Position numbers and translations under genes: made by a program. 64,000 nucleotides of DNA from Halopiger aswanensis (lineage in GTDB: Archaea > Halobacteriota > Halobacteria > Halobacteriales > Natrialbaceae): positions 558,001-622,000 of the forward strand of contig NZ_RAPO01000001.1 in the NCBI RefSeq assembly GCF_003610195.1, read 5' to 3'. This document shows, piece by piece, positions 8,123 through 17,230 of the stretch. Under the pieces are notes generated by a model. It was given only the letters and a program-made list of their open reading frames with translations, was not told the DNA's origin and made no database searches. Position 1 is the stretch's first letter, and every line of letters starts with the position of its first letter.

Positions 8123-10063
8123 TCAGATCCGATCCCAGGACAGGTCCAGTTCCAGGTCCTCGCGGAGCAGTTGCGAGACGTGACAGCCCCGCTCGGCGAG
8201 GGTGACGATACGCTCGACGGTGTCGTCGTCCGCGTCGGACGCTATGTGAATCGTCGCCTCGATGCGCTCGACCGAGCCGGTCTCGGGGGTCGCGTCCGTC
8301 GTGACCGAGATCTCGCCGACCGACACGTCGCGCTTTTCGGCCTGAAACCGAGTACTCAGGGAGAGACACGAGGCCAGGCCGCCGAGGAAGACGTCGACCG
8401 GCGTCGGTCCGGTTTCGGTGCCGCCTTCCGCGGCGGGTTCGTCGTAGCTCCACTCGAACGACCCCGCCTCGATGCGGCCCCGCAGTTCGTCGGGATTCGT
8501 CGCCGTGACGGTCCGTCCGGGCATCTCCGTGTCGGCGGGAGCGTCGGTCGGATCGCTTGCGGTCCCCGCTCCCGTCCGGGTCGCCGCCCCGCGGTCGGCC
8601 GCGTCCCGAACCTCGTCCGGCAGCAGCGGCCACGGGTCTTCGACGTGCTCGACGAGCGTCTCGAGGAAGCGCGCGGCGTCGGCGCCGTCGACGACGCGGT
8701 GGTCGAACGAGAGGTCGAACGGGAGGTAGCGGCGCCACTCGAGGTCGGGGGCGTCGCCGTCGTCGCTGCTGCCGCCGGCGCGAACCGGCTGCTCCTCGAT
8801 CGCGTCGACGCCGAGGATCGCGACCTGGGGCGGGTTGATGATCGGATCGAACGACTCGACGCCGAGGACGCCGAGGTTCGTCACCGTGAACGTCCCGCCC
8901 CGCAGGTCGTCCATCGTGTAGTCGCCGCCCGTCGCGCGCTCGACCAGCGTCCGGCGGTCGTCGGCGATCTCGGCCAGCGACTTCGAGCCGACGTCCGACA
9001 GCACCGGCGCGATGAGCCCCTGCTCGACGTCGACGGCGATGCCGACGTTGTGCTCCTCCCACAGCTCGTGGACGTCGTCCTCGAACGTCGCGTTGAACGC
9101 CGGGTGTTCCTCGAGCGTCGCCGAGACGGCCCGGAGGAGCACGTCTTGCACGGAGACGTCCGTCTCGAGGGAATCGTCGGCGGCCGCGGCGGCGGACAGC
9201 AGCGCCTCGGCGTCGGCCTCCCGGTGGACGGTGACGTGGACGGCCTCGCGGTAGCTCTCGCCGAGCCGCGAGGCGATGGTTCGGCGCATGCCGTCGAAGG
9301 GACGCTCTTCAGCGAGGGTGCGCGACGCGCCGCCACCAGCTTCGTCCGCCGCGGCAGCGGCGGCCTCGACGTCGGCCTCGGTGACGGCGCCCTGATAGCC
9401 CGTTCCCTCGACCGTCGCGAGGTCCACGCCGAGTTCCTCGGCCCGGCGACGGGCGCGGGGCGAGGCGTCGACGTCGGCGGCCGATGTCGCTCCCCCGGCG
9501 GTTTCGCCGTCGGCCGTCTCGGCGGCCCGCTCGACGTCGTTTTCGGTGATCGACCCCTGATACCCGGTTCCGTCGACGGTTGCGAGGTCCACGCCGAGTT
9601 CCTCGGCGCGCTCGCGTGCCCGCGGCGACGCCTTGATTTCGTTGCCCGCCTCGGTACCGCTGCGTCCGCCGGTAGCGTGTCCGGTACTCGCCCCAGCCCC
9701 GGCGCCGTTCGCCGTTGCTTCGGGCTCGGCGCCGCCTCCCGCGTCGGCCTCGGCGGCGTCGGCCTCGGCGGCGTCACCCTCGAGATCGGCTTTCGCCTCG
9801 GCCTCGAGGTCGCCGATGTCGGCCTCTGACGGGGCGACGATGCCGATGGGCGTCCCCGGCGGAACGCTCTCCCCCGCCGAGAGGTAGGTCCGTCTGAGGA
9901 CGCCGTCTTCGCGGGCGTCGACCTCGCCGATGCTCTTTTCGGACTCGACTTCGGCGACGAGGTCGCCCTCCGAGACCGATGCTCCCTCGTCGACGTGCCA
10001 CTCGAGTAGCTCTCCCGACTCCATCTCGAGCCCGAGCTTCGGCATCCTGACGATGTATCCCAT
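8123..10063 (-). CDS. Dihydrolipoamide acyltransferase (E2) fused to a C-terminal OsmC-like domain
   Basis: I place the start at the ATG at 10063 (646 residues), because MGYIVRMPKLGLEMESGELL is the canonical lipoyl-domain start; the frame opens five codons earlier. Domains in order are a lipoyl domain (lipoylated Lys44 in EVESEKS), an acidic Ala-rich linker, two E3-binding domains (about 143-179 and 198-235), the catalytic core (about 252-480, with SFDHRVVDG His455 and Asp459), a short linker, and an OsmC/Ohr-like domain (514-646). That domain keeps both redox cysteines: LASCLSL near 566 and ERGCHVSQLL near 627. It converges with the E1-acoX operon, with 24 bases between them. No E3 gene is in the window. 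Confidence 0.88.
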   Translation of the reverse strand: MGYIVRMPKLGLEMESGELLEWHVDEGASVSEGDLVAEVESEKSIGEVDAREDGVLRRTYLSAGESVPPGTPIGIVAPSEADIGDLEAEAKADLEGDAAEADAAEADAGGGAEPEATANGAGAGASTGHATGGRSGTEAGNEIKASPRARERAEELGVDLATVDGTGYQGSITENDVERAAETADGETAGGATSAADVDASPRARRRAEELGVDLATVEGTGYQGAVTEADVEAAAAAADEAGGGASRTLAEERPFDGMRRTIASRLGESYREAVHVTVHREADAEALLSAAAAADDSLETDVSVQDVLLRAVSATLEEHPAFNATFEDDVHELWEEHNVGIAVDVEQGLIAPVLSDVGSKSLAEIADDRRTLVERATGGDYTMDDLRGGTFTVTNLGVLGVESFDPIINPPQVAILGVDAIEEQPVRAGGSSDDGDAPDLEWRRYLPFDLSFDHRVVDGADAARFLETLVEHVEDPWPLLPDEVRDAADRGAATRTGAGTASDPTDAPADTEMPGRTVTATNPDELRGRIEAGSFEWSYDEPAAEGGTETGPTPVDVFLGGLASCLSLSTRFQAEKRDVSVGEISVTTDATPETGSVERIEATIHIASDADDDTVERIVTLAERGCHVSQLLREDLELDLSWDRI

Positions 10064-10194
10064 GGGACAGGGTATCACAACCCGCGTGTAAAAGCTATCG
10101 TCGCCGATCTCGTTCGTAACCGCCGCACGCGAGTATGTTCGATGGGTTCCGATCGTAGGGAAGCGAACTCATGTTGACCCATAGACCTGTTTGA

Positions 10195-10240
10195 ACACTA
10201 TCAAAATTATTTATCATGGCGTTATTTTACACTACTGTCA
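10195..10240 (+). promoter_or_regulatory. AT-rich promoter/regulatory patch between the E2 gene and porA
   Basis: The 274-base divergent spacer between E2 and the oxidoreductase operon contains a marked AT-rich patch (CAAAATTATTTATCATGG and GTTATTTTACAC). A second, weaker AT patch (GGCAAAATC at about 10295) lies nearer the porA start. The first could serve either gene or hold an upstream activator site. No transcript start can be assigned from sequence alone. Confidence 0.4.
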
Positions 10241-10337
10241 ATCCTTCACGAAAGATCCTTGGTAATCTATAGCAAAGGCTTTAGGTTCGGTACGGCAAAA
10301 TCTGGGTACGGTTGGCCCACCGGCCACTGATTTACCT

Positions 10338-12239
10338 ATGAGCGACGACGAACTCATCTGGCGAATCGCAGGCGGTTCCGGCGACGGGATCGACTCGACG
10401 AGCCAGAACTTCGCGAAGGCGCTGATGCGCTCGGGGCTCGACGTATTTACGCACCGTCACTATCCGTCGCGGATCCGTGGCGGCCACACCTACGTCGAAA
10501 TCCGGGCCGCAGACCGAGAGGTACAGTCACGAGGGGACGGCTACAACTTCCTGCTCGCACTGGGTGACTCGTTCGCCCGGAACCCGCAGGAAGAGGCCTT
10601 CTACGGCAACGAGGAGCTCAAGCCGCTCTCGGAGAACCTGGACGACCTCCGCGAGGGTGGCGTCATCGTCTACGACGAGGGCCTCATCAGCGACGAGGAC
10701 GTCGAGGAACTCAACCTCGAGGAGCGTGCCGAGGAGAACGGCTGGCACGTCTACCCGATCGACCTCCGCGGACTCGCCAAGGAGCACGGCCGCGAGGTCA
10801 TGCGGAACACGGCTGGCGTCGGGATCACCGCCGCCTTGCTCGAGATGGATCTCGAGCACATCGAGGACCTGATGGAGGACGCCATGGGCGGCGACATCCT
10901 CGAGTCCAACCTCGAGATCCTCCACGAAGCCTACGAGATGGGGCAGGACCTCGAGTTCGAGCACGACCTGCGCATCCCCGAGGGCGAACACGAGAGCGAG
11001 CAGGCGCTGCTCTCGGGATCGAACGCGATCGCCTACGGTGCCATCGACGCCGGCTGTCGGTTCATCGCCGGCTACCCGATGACGCCGTGGACGGACGTGT
11101 TCACCATCCTCAGCCAGAACTTCCCCGACATGGGCGGGATCTCCGAACAGGTCGAGGACGAGATCGCCGCGGCGGCGCTCGCCGTGGGTGCGAGCCACGC
11201 CGGCGTCAAGGCCATGTCCGGCTCCTCCGGCGGCGGGTTCGCCCTGATGAGCGAACCGCTCGGTCTCGCCGAGATGACCGAGACGCCGCTGGTGCTGGTC
11301 GAAGCGATGCGCGCCGGTCCCTCGACCGGGATGCCGACCAAGCCCGAGCAGGGCGACCTGGAACACGTCCTGTACACGAGCCAGGGCGACTCCCAGCGCG
11401 TCGTCTTCGCGCCGGGCAACATCGAGGAAGCCTACGAGCAGACCCGGCTGGCGTTCGACATCGCGTGGGACTACCAGATTCCGGTCATGCTCATCTACGA
11501 CCAGAAGCTCTCCGGCGAGAACACCAACGTCGACGTCGAGTTCTTCGACCGCGAACCCTCGCCGGATCTGGGTTCGACGCTGACCGAGGAAGAACTGAAG
11601 GAGGCCGCACACGACAACTCCGGGAAGTTCAAGCGCTTCGACTACGAGAACGCCGAGGACGGCGTCGCGCCGCGCTCCCTGCCCGGCCAGAAGGGCGGCC
11701 GTTACCTCGCCACGGGTAACGAACACAGCCCCGTCGGTCACATCAGCGAGGACCCGGACAACCGCGTCTACCAGATGGACCGCCGCCTCGAGAAGCTCGA
11801 GGCGATCCGCGAGGAACTCAACGAGGAACGCGAGTCCACCCAAACCTACTTCGGCGACGAGGACGCCGAGTACGGCATCATCACCTGGGGTTCCTCCCAG
11901 GGTGCCGTCGAGGAAGCCGTCGAACGCCTGAACAACAGCGGCTACTCCGTCAAGGGCCTGAGCGTCTCCGACATGATGCCGTTCCCGGAGCAGGAAGTAA
12001 CCGAATTCCTCGAGAGCGTCGACGAGGCGATGGTCGTCGAGATGAACGCGACCGCGCAGTTCCGCGGGCTCCTCCAGAAGGAGCTCGGTCGCTTCGGCGA
12101 GAAGCTCACCAGCCTGCTCAAGTACAACGGCAACCCCTTCGAGCCCGCCGAGATCGTCGAGGGCTACGAGGTCAACATCGCCGAGGAGGACCGCGAACCG
12201 ACCGCACAGGTACGAATCGAACCTGCTGCAGGTGACTAA
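10338..12239 (+). CDS. porA: 2-oxoacid:ferredoxin oxidoreductase, fused gamma-alpha subunit (pyruvate synthase type)
   Basis: This 633-residue protein fuses the gamma domain (about 1-200; GGSGDGIDSTSQNFA and YPSRIRGGHTY) to the alpha/ThDP-pyrimidine domain (from about 215; SGSNAIAYGAIDAGCRFIAGYPMTPWTD). A pyruvate:ferredoxin-type C-terminal domain follows (EYGIITWGSSQGAVEEA). Together with the beta subunit it oxidises a 2-oxo acid and CoA to acyl-CoA, reducing ferredoxin. The size and strong similarity to what I remember of Halobacterium PorA favour pyruvate over 2-oxoglutarate, but this is not provable here. It is followed two bases later by the beta subunit gene. Confidence 0.88.
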   Translation: MSDDELIWRIAGGSGDGIDSTSQNFAKALMRSGLDVFTHRHYPSRIRGGHTYVEIRAADREVQSRGDGYNFLLALGDSFARNPQEEAFYGNEELKPLSENLDDLREGGVIVYDEGLISDEDVEELNLEERAEENGWHVYPIDLRGLAKEHGREVMRNTAGVGITAALLEMDLEHIEDLMEDAMGGDILESNLEILHEAYEMGQDLEFEHDLRIPEGEHESEQALLSGSNAIAYGAIDAGCRFIAGYPMTPWTDVFTILSQNFPDMGGISEQVEDEIAAAALAVGASHAGVKAMSGSSGGGFALMSEPLGLAEMTETPLVLVEAMRAGPSTGMPTKPEQGDLEHVLYTSQGDSQRVVFAPGNIEEAYEQTRLAFDIAWDYQIPVMLIYDQKLSGENTNVDVEFFDREPSPDLGSTLTEEELKEAAHDNSGKFKRFDYENAEDGVAPRSLPGQKGGRYLATGNEHSPVGHISEDPDNRVYQMDRRLEKLEAIREELNEERESTQTYFGDEDAEYGIITWGSSQGAVEEAVERLNNSGYSVKGLSVSDMMPFPEQEVTEFLESVDEAMVVEMNATAQFRGLLQKELGRFGEKLTSLLKYNGNPFEPAEIVEGYEVNIAEEDREPTAQVRIEPAAGD

Positions 12240-12241
12240 CA

Positions 12242-13177
12242 ATGAGTGCATTCAACGCAATCGGTGAGGAGCGAGAGATCGACCGGGACGAGTTCACCCC
12301 CGGTGTCGAACCGCAGCCGACCTGGTGTCCGGGCTGTGGCGACTTCGGCGTGCTGAAGTCGCTGAAGCAGGCCCTCCCCGAGGCCGGCAAGACCCCCGAG
12401 GAGGTCCTGACCGTCACCGGGATCGGCTGTTCGGGCAAGCTAAACAGCTACCTAGACACCTACGGGTTCCACACGATCCACGGCCGTTCGCTGCCCGTGG
12501 CTCGCGCCGCGAAGCTGGCCAACCCCGACCTCGAGGTCATCGCCGCCGGCGGTGACGGTGACGGCTACGGGATCGGTGGCAACCACTTCATCCACACGGC
12601 CCGCGAGAACCACGATATGACCTATATCGTGTTCAACAACGAGATCTTCGGGCTGACGAAGGGCCAGACGTCGCCGACGAGTCCGAAGGGCCACAAGTCC
12701 AAGACCCAGCCCTCGGGCAGCGCGAAGACGCCGATCCGGCCGCTCTCGCAGTCGCTGACCGCCGGTGCGAGCTACATCGCCCGCACCGCCGCGGTCAACC
12801 CGAACCAGGCCAAGGAGATCATCAAGGAAGCCATCGAGCACGACGGCTTCGCCCACGTCGACTTCCTGACCCAGTGTCCGACCTGGAACAAGGACGCCCG
12901 ACAGTACGTCCCCTACATCGACATCCAGGAGTCGGACGACTACGAGCACGACATCCACGACCGGCAGGAAGCCGCCGAGATGATGCGCGAGACCGAGGAC
13001 GTCCTCAACGAGGGGACCGTCCTGACCGGTCGCTACTACGTCGACGAGGATCGCCCGTCCTACACCCAGGAGAAGCAGGCCGTCGGCGAGATGCCCGACG
13101 AGCCGCTGGCCGAGCGGTACTTCGACGACGACGCCGAGTGGGAGCGTAGCTACGACCTGCTCGACCGCCACAAGTAA
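12242..13177 (+). CDS. porB: 2-oxoacid:ferredoxin oxidoreductase, beta subunit
   Basis: This 311-residue protein carries the ThDP and Fe-S site of the oxidoreductase. PTWCPGCGDFGVL supplies the first CxxC of the 4Fe-4S cluster, TGIGCSGK a further Cys, and GGDGDGYGIGGNHF with VFNNEIFGLTKGQTSPTS the ThDP-Mg motif. TQCPTWN gives the fourth cluster Cys. It lies two bases downstream of the alpha gene, so the two are co-transcribed and translated in step. Substrate assignment (pyruvate or 2-oxoglutarate) shares the uncertainty of the partner. Confidence 0.9.
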   Translation: MSAFNAIGEEREIDRDEFTPGVEPQPTWCPGCGDFGVLKSLKQALPEAGKTPEEVLTVTGIGCSGKLNSYLDTYGFHTIHGRSLPVARAAKLANPDLEVIAAGGDGDGYGIGGNHFIHTARENHDMTYIVFNNEIFGLTKGQTSPTSPKGHKSKTQPSGSAKTPIRPLSQSLTAGASYIARTAAVNPNQAKEIIKEAIEHDGFAHVDFLTQCPTWNKDARQYVPYIDIQESDDYEHDIHDRQEAAEMMRETEDVLNEGTVLTGRYYVDEDRPSYTQEKQAVGEMPDEPLAERYFDDDAEWERSYDLLDRHK

Positions 13178-13226
13178 CGCCGCAACGGCGCCGGTCTCTT
13201 CCGAGACTCGAGGCCGCTGCGTGACG

Positions 13227-13231
13227 TTTTT
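13227..13231 (+). terminator. Possible oligo-T terminator after porB
   Basis: A TTTTT run (GACGTTTTTCTCG) lies about 50 bases after the porB stop. Archaeal transcription often stops at short T runs, and this is the first one after the operon. There is no strong hairpin. Confidence 0.35.
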
Positions 13232-13346
13232 CTCGCCGTAACTACACGAGCCGGCACGGACGACCACGTCTCTCCCCGGCACTGCTCGAGTCAGACCACT
13301 CCGCGAACCGGATACTACTAAATGATAGCGGAGTGAACGTTTCGGC

Positions 13347-14456
13347 GTGCCCCCTGGAAACTCGTCGGCATCGGGTCGGCGCCCGTGTCCCGACTGCGAA
13401 GCGACTGTGCCGGTCGACGCGAACTTCTGTCTCCACTGCGGGGCGGAACTGAGGAAGGTGGAGCCGGCGTACTGTTCGTCGTGTGGGGACGCCTTCGATC
13501 GCGACGACGAGTTCTGCTCGAACTGCGGGACGCCGCGGAACGGCGTCGAAAGTGACGCGACACGTTCATCCCGGCAGTCGAGACCACACTCGGACTCGAG
13601 CCGGCAGCGACGGGCACGCCGAGCGTTCGAGCGACGCATTCAGCGGCACCTCGACGCGGGGTGGGAGCTCCAGCACGATTACGGAGACCGTGTCGTCCTC
13701 GTCGATCGCGATATCGGGTCGATCCCCGTCCACGTCGTCCTACTGCTTACCACGGGCGGCGTCGGGAATCTCCTGTACGGCTGGTATCACTACTCGGAGC
13801 GTGCCGAGCAGCGCCACCTCTCCATCGACGACCAGCACGCGCCGCCCGTGAACGGTCCGGGTCGGGGACGCGATTCGCCGGCGGCTGCCTCCGAGCGGCT
13901 ATCGACGGGGTCGGCGTACGTGACGGCGGCGATGTTCCTGTTCGTCGGCGCCGTGTTGTCGCTCGTGGCGCTTCTCAACGGTGCGATCGTCCCCGGGCTG
14001 ATCGGGCTCGCATTCGCCGCCGTCGGCCTCTACGTTGCCCCGGCGTTCAGACGACGGTTCAAACGCCGCCACGGGAGCACCGATTTCGGACGGAAACGAA
14101 CCGTGGATCACCGAGTCGTCGGGCCCGACGAAGCCAGCGAAGCCGACGCCGAACGCTGCGTCGTCTGCAACGAGCCGTTCGACGGCGGTCTCGTTCGCCG
14201 TCGCCGGGACGAGACGGTCGTCGCGGGATTTCCCGTCCGGACCCACGCGATGGAGCACAATTATTACTGCAGCGAGTGTGCCAGAACGGATCTCTTCGGA
14301 CCCGGCTCCGATTCCCGCCTCACATCCGGGTCGGACGTCACATCGGACCTCGAGAGCGACGATTCCGGTGGCGCGGCGATCGACGAGGATGCGGGCGCAA
14401 ATACGGAGACGGCGACAGATGCGGCTGCGGATATGATGACCGATGATCGCGAGTGA
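13347..14456 (+). CDS. Zinc-ribbon membrane protein of unknown function
   Basis: This 369-residue protein starts at GTG. Residues 14-60 contain three CxxC-type pairs (CPDC, CLHCG, CSSCG, CSNCG), i.e. tandem zinc ribbons. A hydrophobic segment at about 128-150 and a stronger pair at about 190-235 (AAMFLFVGAVLSLVALL onward) suggest membrane insertion. A further possible metal site, CVVC with CSEC, lies at about 271-310, and the tail is acidic and Asp-rich. Zinc ribbons plus membrane helices are common in haloarchaeal proteins of unknown role. I do not recognise a catalytic domain. Confidence 0.72.
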   Translation: MPPGNSSASGRRPCPDCEATVPVDANFCLHCGAELRKVEPAYCSSCGDAFDRDDEFCSNCGTPRNGVESDATRSSRQSRPHSDSSRQRRARRAFERRIQRHLDAGWELQHDYGDRVVLVDRDIGSIPVHVVLLLTTGGVGNLLYGWYHYSERAEQRHLSIDDQHAPPVNGPGRGRDSPAAASERLSTGSAYVTAAMFLFVGAVLSLVALLNGAIVPGLIGLAFAAVGLYVAPAFRRRFKRRHGSTDFGRKRTVDHRVVGPDEASEADAERCVVCNEPFDGGLVRRRRDETVVAGFPVRTHAMEHNYYCSECARTDLFGPGSDSRLTSGSDVTSDLESDDSGGAAIDEDAGANTETATDAAADMMTDDRE

Positions 14457-14548
14457 AACCGGACTCGAGCGAACACGTGCCGGGAAACCGACGCTGGAGG
14501 CCGTCGTCTCGAGCGACGCGGCGGACCGAGAAGCGCTCGGGCTCTGCA

Positions 14549-14872
14549 CTAGGACTCGCGAGAGCCGACGCCGCGCGCGATCAGTTTCGTGACGTAGCTC
14601 AACACGAGTAGTGCAACGAGGAGCCCACCGAGCGCGACGGGCTGAAAGCCGTAGATGACCTCACGGATCGCGTACAGGACGACCAGCGTCCCCATCAGCA
14701 GCGCCGTTGCGCCGACCCATCGCGAGACGTAGGCCGGATCGACGCCGCTGGACTCGTCGTAGTCCGCGTGCAACTCGGCTCGGCCGCGGACCCCGATCAG
14801 GTAGCCGAGATAGAGGATCGCGACCCCGCAGACGAACCAGACGGCGCCACTGACGTAACTCGGATCGACCAT
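14549..14872 (-). CDS. Small integral membrane protein
   Basis: This 107-residue protein has three predicted membrane spans: VSGAVWFVCGVAILYLGYLI near the N-terminus, VGATALLMGTLVVLYAIREV in the middle, and LGGLLVALLVLSYVTKLI at the end. A short acidic loop (HADYDESSG) separates the first two. Codon use is like its neighbours. It converges with the zinc-ribbon gene. No function can be inferred; it resembles small haloarchaeal membrane proteins of unknown role. Confidence 0.7.
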   Translation of the reverse strand: MVDPSYVSGAVWFVCGVAILYLGYLIGVRGRAELHADYDESSGVDPAYVSRWVGATALLMGTLVVLYAIREVIYGFQPVALGGLLVALLVLSYVTKLIARGVGSRES

Positions 14873-15000
14873 TCGGAACGTGCCGACCTGCGAGCAGCGG
14901 GCGAATAAGTCCGGCGATTACGCGGCCAGCCGTCGTATCGAGGCCCTTTATCGCCGATCTCGAGTCGACTTCCGTTCGGAGAGCCGACGTTTTCGTATAC

Positions 15001-15013
15001 AAAAGATATTTTT
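15001..15013 (+). promoter_or_regulatory. TATA element for the Lrp/AsnC gene
   Basis: AAAAGATATTTTT ends 24 bases before the ATG at 15037, at leaderless-promoter distance. It is preceded by GTATAC, and the gene may bind its own upstream region, as Lrp proteins often do. Confidence 0.55.
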
Positions 15014-15036
15014 CCGCCGGAGCAAAAGAGACTACC

Positions 15037-15465
15037 ATGAGTACCCAGGCTACGGAAGATCGCATCCTCGAGGTCCTCGAAGAGGATGCACAGGCCTCGT
15101 ACGCCGAAATCGCCGATCGGGCGGGGGTGTCGAAGCCGACGGTCCGCAAGTACATCAACCAACTCGAAGAGGAGGGCGTCATCGTCGGCTACTCCGCCGA
15201 CATCGATCCGAAGAAGCTCTCGAGCAAGACCATCGCGATGGTCGGGATCGACGTCTCGAGCGAACGCTACGTCGAGGCGACGAAGGCGTTGAAGGACCTA
15301 GACCAGATCGAAGCGCTGTACAGTTCCAGCGGCGACCACATGCTGATGGCCGAGGTGCGCGCCGAAGACGGCGACTCGCTGGGCGAGATCATCTCCGAGG
15401 ACCTAATGGAGATCGAGGGCGTCACCGCCGCACATCCGTCGTTTTTGCAGGAACGACTGAAGTAA
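15037..15465 (+). CDS. Lrp/AsnC family transcriptional regulator
   Basis: This 142-residue protein has an N-terminal winged helix-turn-helix (about residues 6-55, with AEIADRAGVSKPTVRKYINQ as recognition region). A C-terminal RAM/AsnC ligand-binding domain (about 66-142, with SSSGDHMLMAEV and EGVTAAHPSFL) follows. Family members form octamers and respond to amino acids or other small ligands. It stands alone between small genes, so its targets are unknown. Confidence 0.92.
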   Translation: MSTQATEDRILEVLEEDAQASYAEIADRAGVSKPTVRKYINQLEEEGVIVGYSADIDPKKLSSKTIAMVGIDVSSERYVEATKALKDLDQIEALYSSSGDHMLMAEVRAEDGDSLGEIISEDLMEIEGVTAAHPSFLQERLK

Positions 15466-15637
15466 GCGATCGCGGTTTCGACGTCGACCGCTCGCGTTCG
15501 CCTCGCAATTCGGAGCGACGTACAACCGCCCGGATGCTCCTCGATCGCGACGCGTCACTGCCGGGCAACTGCGCGGCGCCGATCCAATCGGGCCCGCTCG
15601 GACGGCCGCTTTCTATCGCGACGAGCGTCGGATTCGA

Positions 15638-15907
15638 CTAGCGTCGCTGCTCGAGTTCGACGAACGCGTCGATGTCCGCCGAGAGCCAGGTCGTGAGCCG
15701 TTCCGAATCGGGACACTCCCGGGGCGTGATCGTACACCGATCGGTGCGGTCCTCGTACCGGACGACGATGGACTCGAGGTCGATCGACTGCGATCGAGGC
15801 GGGTACCGAGCCGCCGTCTGCAGTCGCTGTCGGACGCTGTCGGATTCGTATGTGCTCGTTGAGTCCGTCATGGCTTTCGAAACGTCGACGTCGAAGACGC
15901 CGTACAT
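15638..15907 (-). CDS. Small conserved-looking haloarchaeal protein
   Basis: This 89-residue protein contains a compact region IDLESIVVRYEDRTDRCTI followed by TPRECPDSERLTTWLSADIDAF. Several haloarchaeal small proteins of unknown function have this character (an 'RYED..DRCTI.PR' strand pair and a 'TTWLSAD' helix). The first Met is used here; an alternative ATG at 15871 starts at MTDSTSTYES, just before an unstructured lead. TACAATTAG about 35-45 bases upstream could be the promoter. Confidence 0.6.
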   Translation of the reverse strand: MYGVFDVDVSKAMTDSTSTYESDSVRQRLQTAARYPPRSQSIDLESIVVRYEDRTDRCTITPRECPDSERLTTWLSADIDAFVELEQRR

Positions 15908-16178
15908 CGACCCACACCAGAAGCCTACAAAGCCGCTGCTAATTGTAGTATTGAGAGCTACTGCTCACTGCCGTCGCGTCCGTACGGGCTGTGAGTCGAC
16001 ACGCGCCCTACACGCGCCTCTCGTCGCCGGATTTGGGAGGGCCGCGGTCGATCCAGTCCCGACGGCCGGCGGACGCAGTTCGCGTTCGTGAATCTATAGT
16101 CGGCTACGGTCCCGAACGTAGACGACACGAATCCTACTAGATGGCTTTACGGTGGTTAGCCCGCGAGCACCGCATACC

Positions 16179-17153
16179 GTGTCCCCGACACCGACTACCG
16201 ACTGCGACCGCGCTCCCGATCCCGATTCCGATCGCGACCGTGGTCGCGGAGCGACCGAGTCGCCCGGGACGCTCGAGGCACCGGCGGTCCCCGAAGTACG
16301 CGAGCCGCTCACGACGGCGCGCGAGGTCCTCGAGCGAGAAGACCGACAGCTGACCGTCGAACAACGCGCGTTCGAGCGGTTCCAGCGGCGCGTGGCAGCC
16401 CTCGATCCGGTAGCGCCGCAAGCGACCGTCGCCGGTGCAGGGGTCGGGTCCGGAATCGGCACCGGAACCGCCGGTGCCGGCGGCGTCGGAACCGGAACGA
16501 CGAGCACTGCGATGCACGGTCGCCCGTCCGAGGGACTCTCGCAGGTCCGGGCGGCGTACGTCGAGACGGTGATGAGCGTCCCCCACTACGACGACCTGTA
16601 CGACGACACCTGGCTCGAGAGCATCGCCGAGGAGTTCAGCGAGGAGCAGGCGGCGGCCCTCGAACAGCACACGCAGCTACACCCGCAGTTGCAGCAGTCG
16701 CTCGTGACCGCGGCGGAACAGGCCGTCACCAATCGGACGCAACTCCTCGAGCACGTCGAAACCGAACGCGAGGCCGTCGCTGCTGCCGATCAGGAACTGT
16801 GCGACATTCGCGACGAGTTACAGTCGCTGCTCGCGCAGCCGCTGGCGCAACTGGAGTTCAACGCGCTCCGGCTGACGCGGAATCGCCTGGAAACCCTTCG
16901 CGAGCGATGTGACGTCCTCGCAACTGAGCGCCAGACCGTGTTGCAACGGCGGCGTCAGGAGTTCGTGATCGGCAATGCGGGGACGCTCGAGGACTACTTC
17001 TACGGTGACTGCGAGCACACGTATCCGATTCTGGCCGCGGTCGCCGATCTCGGAACGAGCATCGAACGCGGGGCCGCTGCCGTCGATCGGTCGCTCGAGC
17101 AGTTGCTCGAGCGCGAATCGAAGGCACATCCGTTCGGTCGGGCAGAATCGTAG
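16179..17153 (+). CDS. Coiled-coil protein with glycine-rich linker, unknown function
   Basis: I choose the GTG at 16179 (324 residues) because CTTTACGG sits about 30 bases upstream; a GTG at 16152 would add nine residues. After a Pro/Asp-rich N-terminus come a helical segment (EVREPLTTAREVLEREDRQL), a Gly/Thr/Ala-rich linker with near-repeats of GTGTAGAG, and a long helical half (about 110-300). The helical half is rich in Glu, Gln, Leu and Arg and ends in a HTYPILAAVADLG segment. No catalytic motif is visible. It resembles haloarchaeal coiled-coil proteins often found beside zinc-finger small genes, as here. Confidence 0.65.
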   Translation: MSPTPTTDCDRAPDPDSDRDRGRGATESPGTLEAPAVPEVREPLTTAREVLEREDRQLTVEQRAFERFQRRVAALDPVAPQATVAGAGVGSGIGTGTAGAGGVGTGTTSTAMHGRPSEGLSQVRAAYVETVMSVPHYDDLYDDTWLESIAEEFSEEQAAALEQHTQLHPQLQQSLVTAAEQAVTNRTQLLEHVETEREAVAAADQELCDIRDELQSLLAQPLAQLEFNALRLTRNRLETLRERCDVLATERQTVLQRRRQEFVIGNAGTLEDYFYGDCEHTYPILAAVADLGTSIERGAAAVDRSLEQLLERESKAHPFGRAES

Positions 17154-17230
17154 CGGGTCGAGTCTGGTGGGGACGCAGTCGGCAGACGCGCGGGCTACCG
17201 TCGCGTCAGCGGGGAATACAGTCGCAATCG

